A stretch of DNA of 41,647 nucleotides from Chromatiales bacterium. Lineage in GTDB: Bacteria; Pseudomonadota; Gammaproteobacteria; Steroidobacterales; GCA-2729495. Shown here piece by piece: positions 18,014 through 28,542 of this stretch. The notes below the pieces were generated by a model. The model did no database searches and was not told where the DNA came from. It saw only the letters and a list, made by a program, of their open reading frames with translations. The stretch covers positions 1 to 41,647 of the forward strand of contig JAFIFS010000009.1 in the NCBI GenBank assembly GCA_020831895.1, in the 5' to 3' direction. Numbering within the stretch: position 1 is the stretch's first letter; every line of letters starts with the position of its first letter. The translations under genes were made by a program, and so were the position numbers.

Positions 18014-18442
18014 ATGGCAGATACCTGGGTCCTGGTGGCAGACAGCAGTGCGGCACATGTCTACAGCGGAAAGCACCTGAGGGCGCCGCTGAAGCGTATC
18101 GAGAGCATGGAGCACGAGGCCTCGCGGCAACGCGGCGTGGAGCTGATGAGCGATGCACCTGGCCGTGTTCATAACCGCTTCGGACCCGGTCGCCACAGCC
18201 TCGATCCCCGCGAGCAGATCCGCAGCGAGGAGGCCCAGCGCTTCGCGCGCGATCTGGCCGCGAGGCTGGCCTCGGCCCACCATGAGGGGCGCTTCGACCG
18301 GCTGGTCATCATGGCGGCACCTGCGTTCCTCGGCGTTCTGCGCACGGTGCTGGCCAAGCCACTGCTGGATGTGCTGGTGGCCGAAGTGCCCAAGAACCTG
18401 GTAGACCACGACGTTGCCGATGTCGAAGCGCACATCCCCTGA
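18014..18442 (+). CDS. Host-attachment family protein (RNase E/G-like eRF1 fold)
   Basis: A 142-residue protein of the family annotated 'protein required for attachment to host cells' after an Agrobacterium gene. Its features are the N-terminal strand [16 protein letters not shown], an internal basic segment with [40 protein letters not shown] and the terminal [15 protein letters not shown]. The real biochemical role of these baeRF-type (bacterial eRF1-like) proteins is not established, and in a free-living bacterium the name should not be taken literally. The ATG at 18014 follows AGGGAG. The gene overlaps the start of rimO by 23 bases, so the two are probably translated from one message. Confidence 0.85.
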   Translation: MADTWVLVADSSAAHVYSGKHLRAPLKRIESMEHEASRQRGVELMSDAPGRVHNRFGPGRHSLDPREQIRSEEAQRFARDLAARLASAHHEGRFDRLVIMAAPAFLGVLRTVLAKPLLDVLVAEVPKNLVDHDVADVEAHIP

Positions 18443-19775
18443 ACAGACGCCGCGGATCGGCTTCGTCAGTCTTGGCTGCCCCAAGGCGCTGGTCGACTCC
18501 GAGCGAATCCTTACTCGCCTTCGCAGCGAGGGTTATGGGATCTCTTCCGACTATGCCGGGGCCGACCTCGTCGTGGTCAACACCTGCGGTTTCATCGACG
18601 CCGCAGTGGAAGAGTCACTGGAGGCTATCGGCGAGGCGCTGGGCGAGAACGGCCGGGTGCTGGTCACGGGCTGTCTTGGCGCGCGGCCGGAGGAGGTGCT
18701 GGCCCGCCATCCCGGTGTAGTCGGCATCACAGGTCCGCACCAGACGGAACAGGTGCTCGACCTGGTGCATCGGGAACTGCCGCGGCCCCATGATCCCTTC
18801 CTCGATCTGGTGCCGCCGCAGGGGATCCGGCTGACCCCGCGTCACTACGCCTACCTGAAGATCTCTGAAGGCTGCAACCACAGCTGCAGCTTCTGCATCA
18901 TTCCGTCGATGCGCGGGCGACTCGCCAGCCGCCCGGTCGCGGATGTGCTGGACGAGGCCGAGCGCCTGGTGGCTGGCGGCGTGCGCGAGCTGCTCGTGAT
19001 CTCGCAGGATACGAGTGCCTACGGCAGCGACATTGCCTACCAGCCCCAGGTCTGGAGGGGCAGTCCGGTGGCCGCACGCCTTGTCGATCTTGCGCGCGGG
19101 CTGGCCAGCCTCGATGTCTGGGTGAGGCTGCACTATGTCTACCCGTACCCGCACGTCGATGGCGTGATCCCGCTGATGGCCGAAGGTCGCCTGCTGCCTT
19201 ATCTCGATATCCCGTTCCAGCATGCCAGCCCGCGCATACTGAAGGCGATGCGCCGACCAGCCCGTTCGGAGAACACGCTGCGAAGGATTGCCGCCTGGCG
19301 CCGCCAGTGTCCCGAACTGGTCCTGCGCAGCACCTTCATCGTCGGCTTTCCCGGCGAGACGGAGGAGGATTTCAGCCTGCTGCTGGAGTGGCTCGAGGAG
19401 GCGGAGCTCGACCGCGTCGGCTGCTTCGAGTACTCGCCGGTCTCCGGGGCCGCGGCCAATGTGCTGCCCGGTGCGGTGCCGGAGTCGCTGAAGCGTGAGC
19501 GTCATGAGCGTTTCATGGAGACGGCCCGTGCGATCAGCCGGCGGCGCCTCGCGCGGCACGCCGGACAGCGTATGCGTGTCCTGGTGGACGAGAGCGGTCC
19601 GGATGGCGTTGTCGCACGTTCTCCGGGGGACGCCCCGGAGATCGATGGCGTGGTCAGGCTGCCCCCGGTTGCGGGCGTGAAGCCCGGGGATTTTCTCGAG
19701 GTCGAGATCACCGGCGCGGATGACTATGACCTCGCCGGTCTACCTGTCGCGGACCCGGAGGAAGTGCGCGCATGA
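18420..19775 (+). CDS. rimO: Ribosomal protein S12 methylthiotransferase RimO
   Basis: A 451-residue radical-SAM enzyme that adds a methylthio group to the conserved aspartate of ribosomal protein S12. The N-terminal UPF0004 domain holds the auxiliary cluster cysteines C20, C56 and C85 ([28 protein letters not shown]). The radical-SAM motif is C152-x3-C156-x2-C159 ([15 protein letters not shown]). The TRAM domain is C-terminal ([10 protein letters not shown] onward). [10 protein letters not shown] and the DTSAYGSD segment separate RimO from the tRNA enzyme MiaB. The ATG at 18420 lies inside the end of the upstream gene. The stop overlaps the next start as ATGA. Confidence 0.96.
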   Translation: MSKRTSPEQTPRIGFVSLGCPKALVDSERILTRLRSEGYGISSDYAGADLVVVNTCGFIDAAVEESLEAIGEALGENGRVLVTGCLGARPEEVLARHPGVVGITGPHQTEQVLDLVHRELPRPHDPFLDLVPPQGIRLTPRHYAYLKISEGCNHSCSFCIIPSMRGRLASRPVADVLDEAERLVAGGVRELLVISQDTSAYGSDIAYQPQVWRGSPVAARLVDLARGLASLDVWVRLHYVYPYPHVDGVIPLMAEGRLLPYLDIPFQHASPRILKAMRRPARSENTLRRIAAWRRQCPELVLRSTFIVGFPGETEEDFSLLLEWLEEAELDRVGCFEYSPVSGAAANVLPGAVPESLKRERHERFMETARAISRRRLARHAGQRMRVLVDESGPDGVVARSPGDAPEIDGVVRLPPVAGVKPGDFLEVEITGADDYDLAGLPVADPEEVRA

Positions 19776-22495
19776 CGGACACTCCCAAGGACCCTGCGGA
19801 AAGCCGTGCCGACTGGCATGCGCAACCCGCAGACGAGGTTGTGCATGCGCTGGACGCCGACGCGGGGAGCGGCCTTTCCGCCAGCGACGCGGCACAGCGC
19901 AAGGAAAAACACGGGCCGAACACGCTGACGCCCGCTGCACCCCGAAGCGCATTCCGGCGGCTGCTCAGCCAGTTCAACAACCTGTTCATCGGCCTGCTGC
20001 TGGCTGCCGGCGTGATCACCGCGCTGCTGGGCGAGTATGTGGACAGCGGCGTGATCTTCGGCGTCGTGCTGGTGATCGCCTTGATCGGTTTCATCCAGGA
20101 AGGCCGCGCAGAGCGTGCACTCGAGGCTGTCCGCGGCATGCTCTCGCAGAAAGCCTGGGTGCTGCGCGACGGTCAGCGGCGGGAGATCGCGGCCGAGGAC
20201 CTCGTACCGGGCGATGTGCTGCTCCTCGATGCCGGTGACCGGGTGCCTGCCGATGCCCGGCTGGTCAAGGTGCGTAGCCTTCAGGTGGCCGAAGCCGCGC
20301 TGACCGGTGAATCGACACCGGTCGAGAAGAGTCCTGATCCGGTGGATGCGCGGGCCGCCATCGGTGACCGCAGCAGCATGGTTTACCTGGGCACGCTGGT
20401 GACGGCGGGGCAGGCCTCGGCGGTCGTGACCGGAACCGGCGACGATACCGAGATCGGGCACATCAGCGGGATGCTCTCCAGCATCGTTACGCTGCGTACG
20501 CCGCTGATGCAACGGCTGGACGAGTTCACCCGGGTGCTCACCATCGTGATCCTGGCGCTGGCCGCGGTGACCTTCCTCATCGGTGTGCTGGTCTGGGGCA
20601 GCGACTGGGGAGAGATGTTCTTTGCCGCGGTGAGCCTCGCCGTGGCCGCGATTCCCGAGGGGCTGCCGGCCGTGATGACCGTGACGCTGGCGATCGGTGT
20701 CGAGCGGATGGCCAGGCGCAACGCGATCATCCGCCGCCTGCCAGCGGTTGAGACGCTGGGCTCGGTGACCGTGATCTGCTCCGACAAGACGGGCACTCTT
20801 ACCCGCAACGAGATGGCAGTCCGCACCGTACGCGCTGCTGGGACCGACCTCCAGGTCGAGGGTGTGGGCTACCAGCCGCGCGGCGGGTTGCTGCGTGGTG
20901 ACAAGCCCACCGGGATCGAGGAGCATCCCGTGGCTCTGGAGCTGGCCCGTGCCGCCCTGCTGTGCAATGACGCCAGCGTCGAGCAGCAGGATGGCGAATG
21001 GGTGCCGAAGGGCGACCCGACCGAGGCCGCGCTGGTGGTGCTGGCGATGAAACTCGGGCTGGAGCCCGCGCGCGAGCAGCGGGAATGCCCGCGCCTGGAC
21101 GTGATCCCGTTTGCCTCCGAGCGCCGCTACATGGCCTCGCTGCACCACGATCACAAGGGCGGCCACTGGATCTGCGTCAAGGGTGCGCCGGAGCGCATCC
21201 TCGAACTCTGCGACCGGGAGCTGCGGTCCCCGGACGAGCATGCCCCGCTGGATCACGAAGCCTGGGCCGGGCTCGTCGAGGAGATCGCCGCGCGGGGCCA
21301 GCGCGTGCTGGCCGTGGCCCGGCTGGTGCTGGACAGTGAGCTGCGCGAGCTGGACGAGAAGCACGTGGTCGAGGGTGGACTCGAGCTGCTGGGACTTCTC
21401 GGCCTGATAGACCCGCCGCGCGAGGAGGCCGTCAAGGCCGTCGCGGCCTGCCAGGAGGCCGGCATCCGGGTCAAGATGATCACCGGCGACCACGCGCTGA
21501 CGGCCCAGGCGATCGCCCGGGAGCTCGGTCTGGCCTCGACAGACCAGGTGCTGACCGGCAACGACCTCGAGGAGATGGACGACGAGGCCCTGCGTAACGC
21601 GGCCTGCGAGGTGGACGTGTTCGCCCGGACCAGTCCCGAGCACAAGCTGAGGCTGGTCGAGGCCCTGCAGTTCCGCGGTGAGGTCACCGCGATGACCGGG
21701 GACGGCGTCAACGATGCGCCCGCGCTCAAGCGGGCCGACGTCGGGATCGCGATGGGCAACAAGGGTACCGAGGCCGCCCGCGAGGCTTCCGAGATGGTGC
21801 TCGCCGACGATAATTTCGCTTCCATCGCGCGGGCGGTGGAGGAGGGCCGCACGGTCTACGACAACCTGCGCAAGGCCATCCTGTTCATCCTGCCGACCAA
21901 TGCCGCCCAGGCGCTGGTGATCGTGACCGCGATCCTGATGGGTCTCGTGCTGCCGGTCACCCCGGTGCAGATCCTCTGGGTCAACATGATCACGGCGATC
22001 ACGCTGGGAATCGCGTTTGCCTGGGAGCCTGCGGAGGGAGAGCTGATGCATCGTCCGCCAAGGCGGGCGAGCGAACCCCTGCTGGATGGCTTCATCATCT
22101 GGCGTATCCTGTTCGTTGGCAGTCTTCTGCTGGTGGGTGTGCTGCTGCTGTTCACGGGCGAGCTCCAGAGCAGCGGCAGCGAGGAGTACGCGCGGACCAT
22201 GGCGGTGAACGCACTGGTCATGGGCCAGATTTTCTATGTGCTCAACGCGCGCTACTTCATCCAGCCGGTCCTGACCTGGGACGGGCTGGCCGGGAACCGC
22301 GTCGTCGTGGGGGCGATTGCCGCCTGCATCGCGCTGCAGCTGCTGTTCACCTACCTGCCCCTGATGAACCGGCTGTTCGGTACGGCGCCCCTGGACCTCG
22401 GGGGCTGGTTGCGCTGCATCCTCGTGGGCCTGGCGGTATTCACGCTGGTGGAGCTGGAGAAGTGGTGGTGGCGTCGCCGCCGCTCCGGGTCCTGA
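19772..22495 (+). CDS. P-type cation-transporting ATPase (PacL/CtpF-like P2 type)
   Basis: A 907-residue P-type ATPase. It has an N-terminal cation-ATPase segment, actuator loop TGES (178-181), M4 motif PEGLP (295-299), phosphorylation site DKTGT (338-342), KGAPERIL in the nucleotide domain, the hinge [12 protein letters not shown] and a long C-terminal membrane domain. PEGLP places it with calcium-type P2 pumps. In M6 the sequence is WVNMITAIT, with Ala at about residue 742 where SERCA-type calcium pumps have Asp. M5 (LPTNAAQAL) also lacks the calcium-binding Glu. The mycobacterial CtpF group has the same kind of change, so the ion is uncertain (calcium is only one option). Its ATG overlaps the rimO stop, so the two are likely co-transcribed. 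Confidence 0.9.
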   Translation: MTDTPKDPAESRADWHAQPADEVVHALDADAGSGLSASDAAQRKEKHGPNTLTPAAPRSAFRRLLSQFNNLFIGLLLAAGVITALLGEYVDSGVIFGVVLVIALIGFIQEGRAERALEAVRGMLSQKAWVLRDGQRREIAAEDLVPGDVLLLDAGDRVPADARLVKVRSLQVAEAALTGESTPVEKSPDPVDARAAIGDRSSMVYLGTLVTAGQASAVVTGTGDDTEIGHISGMLSSIVTLRTPLMQRLDEFTRVLTIVILALAAVTFLIGVLVWGSDWGEMFFAAVSLAVAAIPEGLPAVMTVTLAIGVERMARRNAIIRRLPAVETLGSVTVICSDKTGTLTRNEMAVRTVRAAGTDLQVEGVGYQPRGGLLRGDKPTGIEEHPVALELARAALLCNDASVEQQDGEWVPKGDPTEAALVVLAMKLGLEPAREQRECPRLDVIPFASERRYMASLHHDHKGGHWICVKGAPERILELCDRELRSPDEHAPLDHEAWAGLVEEIAARGQRVLAVARLVLDSELRELDEKHVVEGGLELLGLLGLIDPPREEAVKAVAACQEAGIRVKMITGDHALTAQAIARELGLASTDQVLTGNDLEEMDDEALRNAACEVDVFARTSPEHKLRLVEALQFRGEVTAMTGDGVNDAPALKRADVGIAMGNKGTEAAREASEMVLADDNFASIARAVEEGRTVYDNLRKAILFILPTNAAQALVIVTAILMGLVLPVTPVQILWVNMITAITLGIAFAWEPAEGELMHRPPRRASEPLLDGFIIWRILFVGSLLLVGVLLLFTGELQSSGSEEYARTMAVNALVMGQIFYVLNARYFIQPVLTWDGLAGNRVVVGAIAACIALQLLFTYLPLMNRLFGTAPLDLGGWLRCILVGLAVFTLVELEKWWWRRRRSGS

Positions 22496-22562
22496 GCTGA
22501 TCCGGCTCAAGCAGCGACCGGACCCGAACGGGCGCCTCTGCGCGGCCCCAGGCCTGGCAGGC

Positions 22563-23219
22563 TCAGCGCGACGGGCGCCTGAGCATCACCACATTTGGCG
22601 CCGGGTGCTCCAGCTGCCAGCCGCCCAGCTCCGTGGCCAGCCAGCGGAAACTGTCCAGCGAGTAGAACACGACATGCGTCGGATCCCGGCGGTAGTGCCA
22701 CCGGCGGAAATCCACGCGCCCGTCGAGCAGTCCGGTCATCACGCCCAGCCAGCCCCCGGGCGCCAGGCTGCCGGCCAGCTCGCGGAACACGCTCATCGGC
22801 TGATGCAGGTGCTCGGCCACCTCGCAGCAGGCAATGAACTGGTAAGGCCCTTTCAGCGCGGCGGGGTCGGGGCGGAAGAGCGGGTCGTATTCCCGCACCA
22901 GGCAGCCGGATTCACGCAGCAGCGCCGCGAGCGCCGAGCCATCGCCTGAGCCGAAATCCAGGCCCGCATCACCCGGGGCGAGGCACGCGGCCAGCGCCTC
23001 GGCCAGCGGAGCCACGAAGCTGCGGTAGCGGTCGTCGGCGGGGTCGTTCCGGTGCAGCCGGTAATACGCATGTTCCTGCCACCGTGAGAGCCAGTGCGCC
23101 GGGTCCATGAACGCGCAGCCGCAGCCCGGGCACCGGAAGTAGCTTCGAGCTGGCTCCTCGAGCAGCAGGCGGGCTTCAGTGCAGCGGCAAAGCGGGCAGG
23201 CGGGAGGATCCTGGCTCAT
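22563..23219 (-). CDS. Class I SAM-dependent methyltransferase with zinc-ribbon N-terminus
   Basis: A 218-residue protein. The N-terminus has paired cysteines (C8, C11 and C30, C33) that look like a zinc ribbon. It is followed by a linker rich in aromatic residues and a Rossmann methyltransferase domain with motif I GLDFGSGDGSALA (86-98), an acidic post-I region (YDPLF) and the IACCEVAEHLHQPMSVFRELAGSLAPGGWLGVMT core. The layout is that of methyltransferases acting on small molecules or sugar-linked intermediates; the substrate is unknown. It is convergent with the P-type ATPase gene and divergent from copCD, with only 56 bases between the two start regions. Confidence 0.85.
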   Translation of the reverse strand: MSQDPPACPLCRCTEARLLLEEPARSYFRCPGCGCAFMDPAHWLSRWQEHAYYRLHRNDPADDRYRSFVAPLAEALAACLAPGDAGLDFGSGDGSALAALLRESGCLVREYDPLFRPDPAALKGPYQFIACCEVAEHLHQPMSVFRELAGSLAPGGWLGVMTGLLDGRVDFRRWHYRRDPTHVVFYSLDSFRWLATELGGWQLEHPAPNVVMLRRPSR

Positions 23220-23275
23220 TCGGGCTCACGTTGTATGCTTGGCCGGTGCAGGAAGTATATTGTCACAGCCCCGCC

Positions 23276-24586
23276 GTGCGTCTGTCGTCCCTGCGGGCCA
23301 GGATTTCGCTGCTGCTCCTCGTATCCCTGCTGCTGCCGGCCACGGGGTACACCCACGCACGGCTGGTCGACAGTCTGCCCGCACAGGGGGAGCAGCTCGA
23401 TGAGTCCCCGGCGGTATTGATCCTCCGGTTCTCAGAACCCGTGCAGCCCGTGACCTTCCAGCTGGTGCCCGCTGAGGTTGGGGCGCCGCGCGCGCTGCGG
23501 TTGCCGGACCCCGGAGAATTGCTCGAGATCGCGTTGACCGAGCCGCTGGAGCCCGGCGACTGGGCGCTGCGCTACCGCGTGGTCTCCGCCGATGCACACC
23601 CGGTGGGTGGCAGTATCGAATTCCGTATCCTGGGAAGCCCCGTGACCGTCGGGCAGGAGCCGGGGGCGCTGCTGGCGCCATCTCCCGCCCCGCCACATGT
23701 GACGGCGCCGCCTGGCACGACCGAGCCCTCGCGTGCAGGCCTGCTCGTCAACGCGAGGGCGCTCTACATGGCGCTGCTGCTGCTGAGCGCCGGTGGTGCC
23801 CTGTTCCTGCTGATGATTGACGTGCCGGCAGGCCAGCGGGAGCCCTTGCGCCGCTGGGTGGCGGGATGCGTGCTAGGTGGCCTGATTGCGGGGCTGGCCT
23901 ACCTGCAGTTCTCCGGCGCGGTCCTGCTGGGCGGTGATCGGGGCTGGTTCGATCCCGCTGGGCTGCGGATCGCCACTGGCAGCAGTCTCGGCACAAGTGT
24001 CTTCCTTGCGTCCGCAGGCTGGCTGATGCTGCTTGCCGGGCTGCGCTGGCCGCAGGCGCTCCTGCTGGGGGCAGGGGTGCTGCTGCTGGTGGTGAGCCGT
24101 GCGCTCACCGGTCACCCGGCCAGCCGGGATCCCTCCTGGCTGCTGATGCCGCTGATGGTGCTGCATGTGAGCTGTGCCGCCTGGTGGGCCGGTGGGCTGT
24201 GGCCGCTGCACCGCCTGCTCGGCAGCCTGGCGCCCGAACAGGCTGCGCCTCGGGTCCGGCACTTCTCGGTGCTGGCCATGGCCGCCGTGGCCGTGCTCGT
24301 GTTCGCCGGACTGCTTATGGCGCTGGTGCACCTCTCGGTGCCCGGGGCCCTGCTGGGCACTGGCTACGGCAGGCTGCTGATCGCCAAGGTCATGCTGCTG
24401 GCGCTCCTGCTGGCAGTCGCAGCCTGGCACAAGCTCGCGCTGACGCCCCGGCTGTTCGCCGGCGATGCAGCTGCGGCGCGCCGGATGCGGCTGGGCATCC
24501 GGGTGGAGGCGGTGCTGCTGGCCGCGCTGATCCTGACCTCGGTGACGCTGGCCGGGACCATGCCCGAAGCACCGCCAGCGTGGTGA
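23276..24586 (+). CDS. CopC-CopD fusion copper protein (YcnJ-like)
   Basis: A 436-residue protein: signal peptide (about residues 1-26), a periplasmic CopC domain, then a CopD domain with about eight membrane helices. Mature CopC would begin HARLVDSLPAQGEQL, so the N-terminal copper(II) histidine is present. A second conserved His lies in VSADAHPVGGSIEF. The methionine-rich copper(I) site of plasmid CopC is absent. CopD has the motif HVSCAAWWAGGLWPLHRLL. Such fusions are thought to import copper or pass it to the cytoplasm. The start is uncertain: GTG at 23276 begins the signal peptide, while an in-frame TTG at 23231 would add 15 residues. A -10-like TATATT (23256-23261) lies between them, favouring 23276. 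Confidence 0.85.
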   Translation: MRLSSLRARISLLLLVSLLLPATGYTHARLVDSLPAQGEQLDESPAVLILRFSEPVQPVTFQLVPAEVGAPRALRLPDPGELLEIALTEPLEPGDWALRYRVVSADAHPVGGSIEFRILGSPVTVGQEPGALLAPSPAPPHVTAPPGTTEPSRAGLLVNARALYMALLLLSAGGALFLLMIDVPAGQREPLRRWVAGCVLGGLIAGLAYLQFSGAVLLGGDRGWFDPAGLRIATGSSLGTSVFLASAGWLMLLAGLRWPQALLLGAGVLLLVVSRALTGHPASRDPSWLLMPLMVLHVSCAAWWAGGLWPLHRLLGSLAPEQAAPRVRHFSVLAMAAVAVLVFAGLLMALVHLSVPGALLGTGYGRLLIAKVMLLALLLAVAAWHKLALTPRLFAGDAAAARRMRLGIRVEAVLLAALILTSVTLAGTMPEAPPAW

Positions 24587-24592
24587 GGACAG

Positions 24593-25978
24593 TCAGTGGG
24601 TGTCCCGGCTTGCCTTCAGCGCCTCGACGAAGCGCTGGCGCCAGCGGCTGATGTCGTTCTGCCTCAGGGTCGCCAGCATGGCCTGGTGACGCTCGCGTCG
24701 CTCGTCCAGCGACATCTCCAGCGCAGTCTGGATGCCCTCGGCGACGCCGTCAGTGTCATAGGGATTGACCAGCACGGCCTCGCGCAGCTCGCGCGCCGCA
24801 CCCGCCAGCGTGGACAGCACCAGCATCCCCGGGTCCTCGGGGTCCTGGGCAGCCACGTACTCCTTGGCCACGAGGTTCATGCCGTCGCGCACCGGCGTGA
24901 CCAGGCCCACGCGCGCATAGCGGTAAAGCGCCATCAGCATGCCGCGGTCATAGCTGCGGTTGAGGTAGCGCACCGGAACCCAGTCCACCTCGGCAAAGCG
25001 CCCGTTGATGTGGCCGGCAATGCCCTCGAGCTCGGCACGGATCTCGGCGTAGGTCCGCACGCCGCTGCGTGTCGGCGGCGCTATCTGCAGCAGCACGACG
25101 TTGCGCCGGTTGGCCGGGTAGTGCTCGAGGAGGCGCTGGTAGGCATGAAAGCGTTCCGGCAGTCCCTTGCTGTAGTCCAGCCGGTCGACCCCGATGATGA
25201 GGGAGCGCTGCTGCAGACTGGTTTGCAGCCGCTCGACCGCCCGGTCGGACTGGTGCTGGGCGCCCAGCTCCGCGCACTGTGCCGGGTCGATGCCGATGGG
25301 GAACACGTCGGCGACGAGGCGCCGGCCCAGCGCGCTGATGCGCCCTCCCGGCAGCAGGTCAGCCCCGATCTCCGGGCGCAGCAGGCACTGCTGGAAAGAC
25401 GACAGGTCGCCCAGCGTGTGGAAACCCACGACATCGTAGGCGCACATCGAGCGCAGCAGGTACTCGTGCACGGGCAGCGCGCGCAGCACGTCGTAGTCCG
25501 GGAATGGCACGTGCAGGAAAAACCCGATCGGCTGCGTCACGCCGGCGCGGCGCAGCTCGGCAGCGAGCGGTATCAGGTGATAGTCGTGCACCCAGATGAC
25601 GTCATCATCCTGAAGCAGCGGCAGCAGCTTGCGGGCAAACAGCGCGTTGACGCGGACGTAGGCCTGGAACTTGCGCCGGTCGTACTTCAGGTGCCCCAGC
25701 ATGTAGTGGAACAGGGGCCACAGGGACTGGTTGCTGAACCCGTTGTAGTAGTCGTCGAACTCCTGCTGATTCAGGCTGATCGTGGCATACGTGATGGTGC
25801 CGTCCTGCTGTAGCTCGGCATCCTTGGGCTCGCCCGTTGTCGTGCTGCCGTTCCAGCCGAACCAGATGCCGCCATATTCGCGCAGGGCCGCCAGCACGCC
25901 CACCGCCAGCCCGCCCGGCGCCTGCCCCTCCCGGGGTATCGCAACCCGGTTTGATACTGCTACCACTCTGCCAGTCAT
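24593..25978 (-). CDS. otsA: Trehalose-6-phosphate synthase
   Basis: A 461-residue GT20 glycosyltransferase joining UDP-glucose and glucose 6-phosphate to trehalose 6-phosphate. It shows the N-terminal VVAVSNRV and [11 protein letters not shown] loop, FGWNGS, WPLFHYM, the [15 protein letters not shown] segment, [17 protein letters not shown], the nucleotide-binding [19 protein letters not shown] and the donor-site [19 protein letters not shown]. It is of standard length. The ATG at 25978 comes immediately after the stop codon of the GH15 gene (TAG-ATG), with AGGA inside the end of that gene. Translation is therefore probably coupled. It is the last gene of the otsB-GH15-otsA cluster. Confidence 0.96.
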   Translation of the reverse strand: MTGRVVAVSNRVAIPREGQAPGGLAVGVLAALREYGGIWFGWNGSTTTGEPKDAELQQDGTITYATISLNQQEFDDYYNGFSNQSLWPLFHYMLGHLKYDRRKFQAYVRVNALFARKLLPLLQDDDVIWVHDYHLIPLAAELRRAGVTQPIGFFLHVPFPDYDVLRALPVHEYLLRSMCAYDVVGFHTLGDLSSFQQCLLRPEIGADLLPGGRISALGRRLVADVFPIGIDPAQCAELGAQHQSDRAVERLQTSLQQRSLIIGVDRLDYSKGLPERFHAYQRLLEHYPANRRNVVLLQIAPPTRSGVRTYAEIRAELEGIAGHINGRFAEVDWVPVRYLNRSYDRGMLMALYRYARVGLVTPVRDGMNLVAKEYVAAQDPEDPGMLVLSTLAGAARELREAVLVNPYDTDGVAEGIQTALEMSLDERRERHQAMLATLRQNDISRWRQRFVEALKASRDTH

Positions 25979-27766
25979 CTAGAACGCATCCTCCCAGGGC
26001 TTGCTCAGGCGCACGGCCGAGTTGATGATGCCCACCATGCTGTAGGTCTGCGGGAAGTTGCCCCAGAGCTCTCCGCTGGCCGGGTCAAGGTCCTCCGAGA
26101 GCAGCCCCAGCGGGTTGCGCCTCGCGAGCATCTGCTCGAACAGCTCACGCGCCTCGTCCATGCGGCCGGTGGCCGCCAGCGCGTTGATGTACCAGAAGGT
26201 GCAGATGTTGAACGCGTTTTCCGGTTCGCCGAAATCATCGGCCGCACGGTAGCGGAACAGGAAGCTTCCCCGCCGCAGCTGCCCTTCTATTGCGCGCACG
26301 GTGCCGACGAAGCGGGGGTCATCGGCGCGCAGGAAGCCGAGCTCGTTCATCGTCAGCAGGCTCGCGTCGAGTTCGGGGCGGCCAAAGCTCTCGGTGAAGG
26401 CCTGCTGGCTCTCGTCCCAGGCCTGGTCGCAGATCGCTGCATGGATGCGCGAGGCTTCGGCGGCCCAGCGGGTCGCAGCCGTGTCGTCGTCGAGCTGGCG
26501 GGCTATCCTGGCGAGCCGGTCGCAGGCTGCCCAGCACATCAGCGCCGAATAGGTGTGGATGCGCCGGCGGCCCCGGTACTCCCACAGCCCGGCGTCGGGC
26601 TGGTCGAAGCGTGCCGCGGCGATGCTGCCCAGCCGCTGCAGCAGCTTGAAGGTCTCGGCACGCCCGGTCGGGCTCAGGCGCGTGTCGAAGAAATACTGGG
26701 CAGCCGACAGCACGACCGCGCCATAGACATCGTTCTGTACCTGCTGCCAGGCCTGGTTGCCGACCCTGACCGGCCCCATGCCCCGGTAGCCGGGCAGCGT
26801 CTCCACTATGTGCTCCGTCAGTTCCGCCTGTCCGCTGAGACCATACAGAGGCTGCAGCCCTTCCTGCTCGTCGGCACGGGCGGCGACGTTGAGGATGTAG
26901 CGCAGGTACTCCTCCATGGTCCGGGTGGCGCCGAGCCGGTTCAGTGCATGCACGACATAGTAGCTGTCGCGAAGCCAGCAGTACCTGTAGTCCCAGTTCC
27001 GGCCGCTGTCGGCGGCCTCCGGGATCGAGGTCGTCAGGGCAGCCAGCACGGCGCCGGTATCCTCGAAGGTGCATAGCTTCAGCGTGATCGCTGCCCGTAT
27101 GACAGCCTCCTGCCACTCGAAAGGGATTGCCAGCGAACGCACCCAGCCCTCCCAGTATCTGCGCGTCTCGCCATACAGCTGCCGCGCGCAGTCCGCCGGG
27201 CTGTCCTGCAGCGTCTCGTCGTTGCCGAGAACCAGGTGCACCGGCCTCTCGAGCACGAAGCGGGACTCCTCGACGACACTGGCAATCGATGCATCCGTAG
27301 TCAGGCGCAAGGTGAATCCGCTGCCGACCCAGCGCACGTGGTTGCTGCCATAGGTCACGGCAGGGCGGGCGCGGTTCCAGTCGCTCGACGGTCTCAGCCG
27401 GATGGAGATGCGTGGTGAGCCGGACAGCGGCACCACGGAGCGGATCAGCATCACGGGCCTGAAGCTGCGGCCATATTGCTGGAACCGGGGTGCGAAATCG
27501 GTGATGCGCACGCTGGCCCCGTGACGGTCGTGCAGGGTTGTGACCAGGATCGCGGTGTTGGGCTCGTAGCGTTGCTCGGAGTGGCTGAAGTCGGCAAGCT
27601 CGATCCAGTATGCACCCTGCTCGGGCTCGTCCTCGTTCATCAGCAACGAGCAGAAAAGCGGGTCGCCATCCATGCGCGGCATGCAGGCCCAGTTGATCCG
27701 GGCGCGGCTGTCGACCAGCGCGGCGATCTGGCAGTTGCCGATAACGGCAAGGTTGAGGTTGGTCAT
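25979..27766 (-). CDS. Glycoside hydrolase family 15 protein (trehalase or glucoamylase type)
   Basis: A 595-residue cytoplasmic enzyme with no signal peptide. It has an N-terminal beta-sandwich (MTNLNLAVIGNCQIAALVDSRARINWACMPRMDG) and an (alpha/alpha)6 barrel. Barrel motifs are GRNWDYRYCWLRDSYYVVHAL (about 255-275), EGLQPLYGLSGQAELTEHIVETLPGYRG (general acid region), AWDESQQAFTESFG and GLLSEDLDPASGELWGNFPQTYSMVGIINSA (general base Glu near 557). GH15 includes both glucoamylases and bacterial trehalases. Being encoded between otsB and otsA, with 4-base and zero-base junctions, it probably acts on trehalose or related alpha-glucosides. This could recycle trehalose, or the enzyme may be needed only when the pathway is turned off. 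Specificity is inference. Confidence 0.9.
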   Translation of the reverse strand: MTNLNLAVIGNCQIAALVDSRARINWACMPRMDGDPLFCSLLMNEDEPEQGAYWIELADFSHSEQRYEPNTAILVTTLHDRHGASVRITDFAPRFQQYGRSFRPVMLIRSVVPLSGSPRISIRLRPSSDWNRARPAVTYGSNHVRWVGSGFTLRLTTDASIASVVEESRFVLERPVHLVLGNDETLQDSPADCARQLYGETRRYWEGWVRSLAIPFEWQEAVIRAAITLKLCTFEDTGAVLAALTTSIPEAADSGRNWDYRYCWLRDSYYVVHALNRLGATRTMEEYLRYILNVAARADEQEGLQPLYGLSGQAELTEHIVETLPGYRGMGPVRVGNQAWQQVQNDVYGAVVLSAAQYFFDTRLSPTGRAETFKLLQRLGSIAAARFDQPDAGLWEYRGRRRIHTYSALMCWAACDRLARIARQLDDDTAATRWAAEASRIHAAICDQAWDESQQAFTESFGRPELDASLLTMNELGFLRADDPRFVGTVRAIEGQLRRGSFLFRYRAADDFGEPENAFNICTFWYINALAATGRMDEARELFEQMLARRNPLGLLSEDLDPASGELWGNFPQTYSMVGIINSAVRLSKPWEDAF

Positions 27767-28536
27767 GGTCGTGCAGCTTCGCGGCCGGGGATGGCGGCAA
27801 GCCAGGCGTGAACGGAGGCCACATCGTCCAGCCGATGCCTTGCCGCCGTCAGCGTATCCCGGCCGACGTGCACAGAGAGACCGTCAAGATGGTTGACCGC
27901 GGCAAATCCAGCCTCGTCGGTCACGTCGTCGCCAATGAAGACAGGCTGCCTGCCCCTGAAGGGCGACTCGGCCATGAACTCGCGGATCGCCTGGCCCTTG
28001 TCCGCCCCGGCTGGCATGAACTCGATCACCATCTTTCCCCGCAGCAACCGGGTGGGGGCTGGCAAGGTCTCGATCAGCTCCTCGGCCACTGCAAGCGCGG
28101 CCGCGCCCTGCTCGGGCGCACGCCGGAAGTGCAGCGCGAGCGCGTGTCCCTTGTCTTCCAGTGCGAGGCCCGAGTGGACGGCGCAGAAGCGCTGCAGCGG
28201 TGCGAGTATTGCCTCGCGCCAGTCGGCTGCCGGCACGGGCCGCTGCAGGCCGCCATCACCGGAGCGTCTCTCCAGGCCATGGATGCCCGCAGCGGGCATG
28301 ACCAGCGGGGAGAACAGCCGGTCCAGCGTCGCGAGCTCACGCCCGCTGATCAGCGCCAGCGCGCCGCCCAGCGCATCGAGCAGCCGGCCCAGCAGCGCCT
28401 TCAGTTCGTCGCTGACGATGACGGCATCCGGGTGTGCTGCCAGCTCGAGCAGTGTGCCATCGACATCGAGAAACAGCGCACTGTGCGCCGGATCCGGCAG
28501 CGGGGGCTGGGTGATCGGATCAGCCTGTGAGGACAT
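27763..28536 (-). CDS. otsB: Trehalose-6-phosphate phosphatase
   Basis: A 257-residue HAD-superfamily phosphatase that converts trehalose 6-phosphate to trehalose. Motif I is LFLDVDGTLLE (nucleophile D24, acid D26). Next come ALISGRELATLDRLF, the AGIHGLERR segment, the lysine in LRGKMVIEFMPAGADKGQAI and motif IV FIGDDVTDEAGFAAVN. These are diagnostic of OtsB rather than generic HAD enzymes. Its stop overlaps the GH15 start as ATGA, and it follows the retropepsin-like protease gene by six bases. It forms a tight minus-strand operon with GH15 and otsA. Confidence 0.96.
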   Translation of the reverse strand: MSSQADPITQPPLPDPAHSALFLDVDGTLLELAAHPDAVIVSDELKALLGRLLDALGGALALISGRELATLDRLFSPLVMPAAGIHGLERRSGDGGLQRPVPAADWREAILAPLQRFCAVHSGLALEDKGHALALHFRRAPEQGAAALAVAEELIETLPAPTRLLRGKMVIEFMPAGADKGQAIREFMAESPFRGRQPVFIGDDVTDEAGFAAVNHLDGLSVHVGRDTLTAARHRLDDVASVHAWLAAIPGREAARP

Positions 28537-28542
28537 GCACGT

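Noticed and set aside
19724-22510. A 928-codon open frame on the minus strand opposite the P-type ATPase
   Set aside because: It is a shadow frame typical of high-G+C DNA: no recognisable domain, Gln/His/Arg-rich composition, while the plus strand encodes every P-type ATPase motif.
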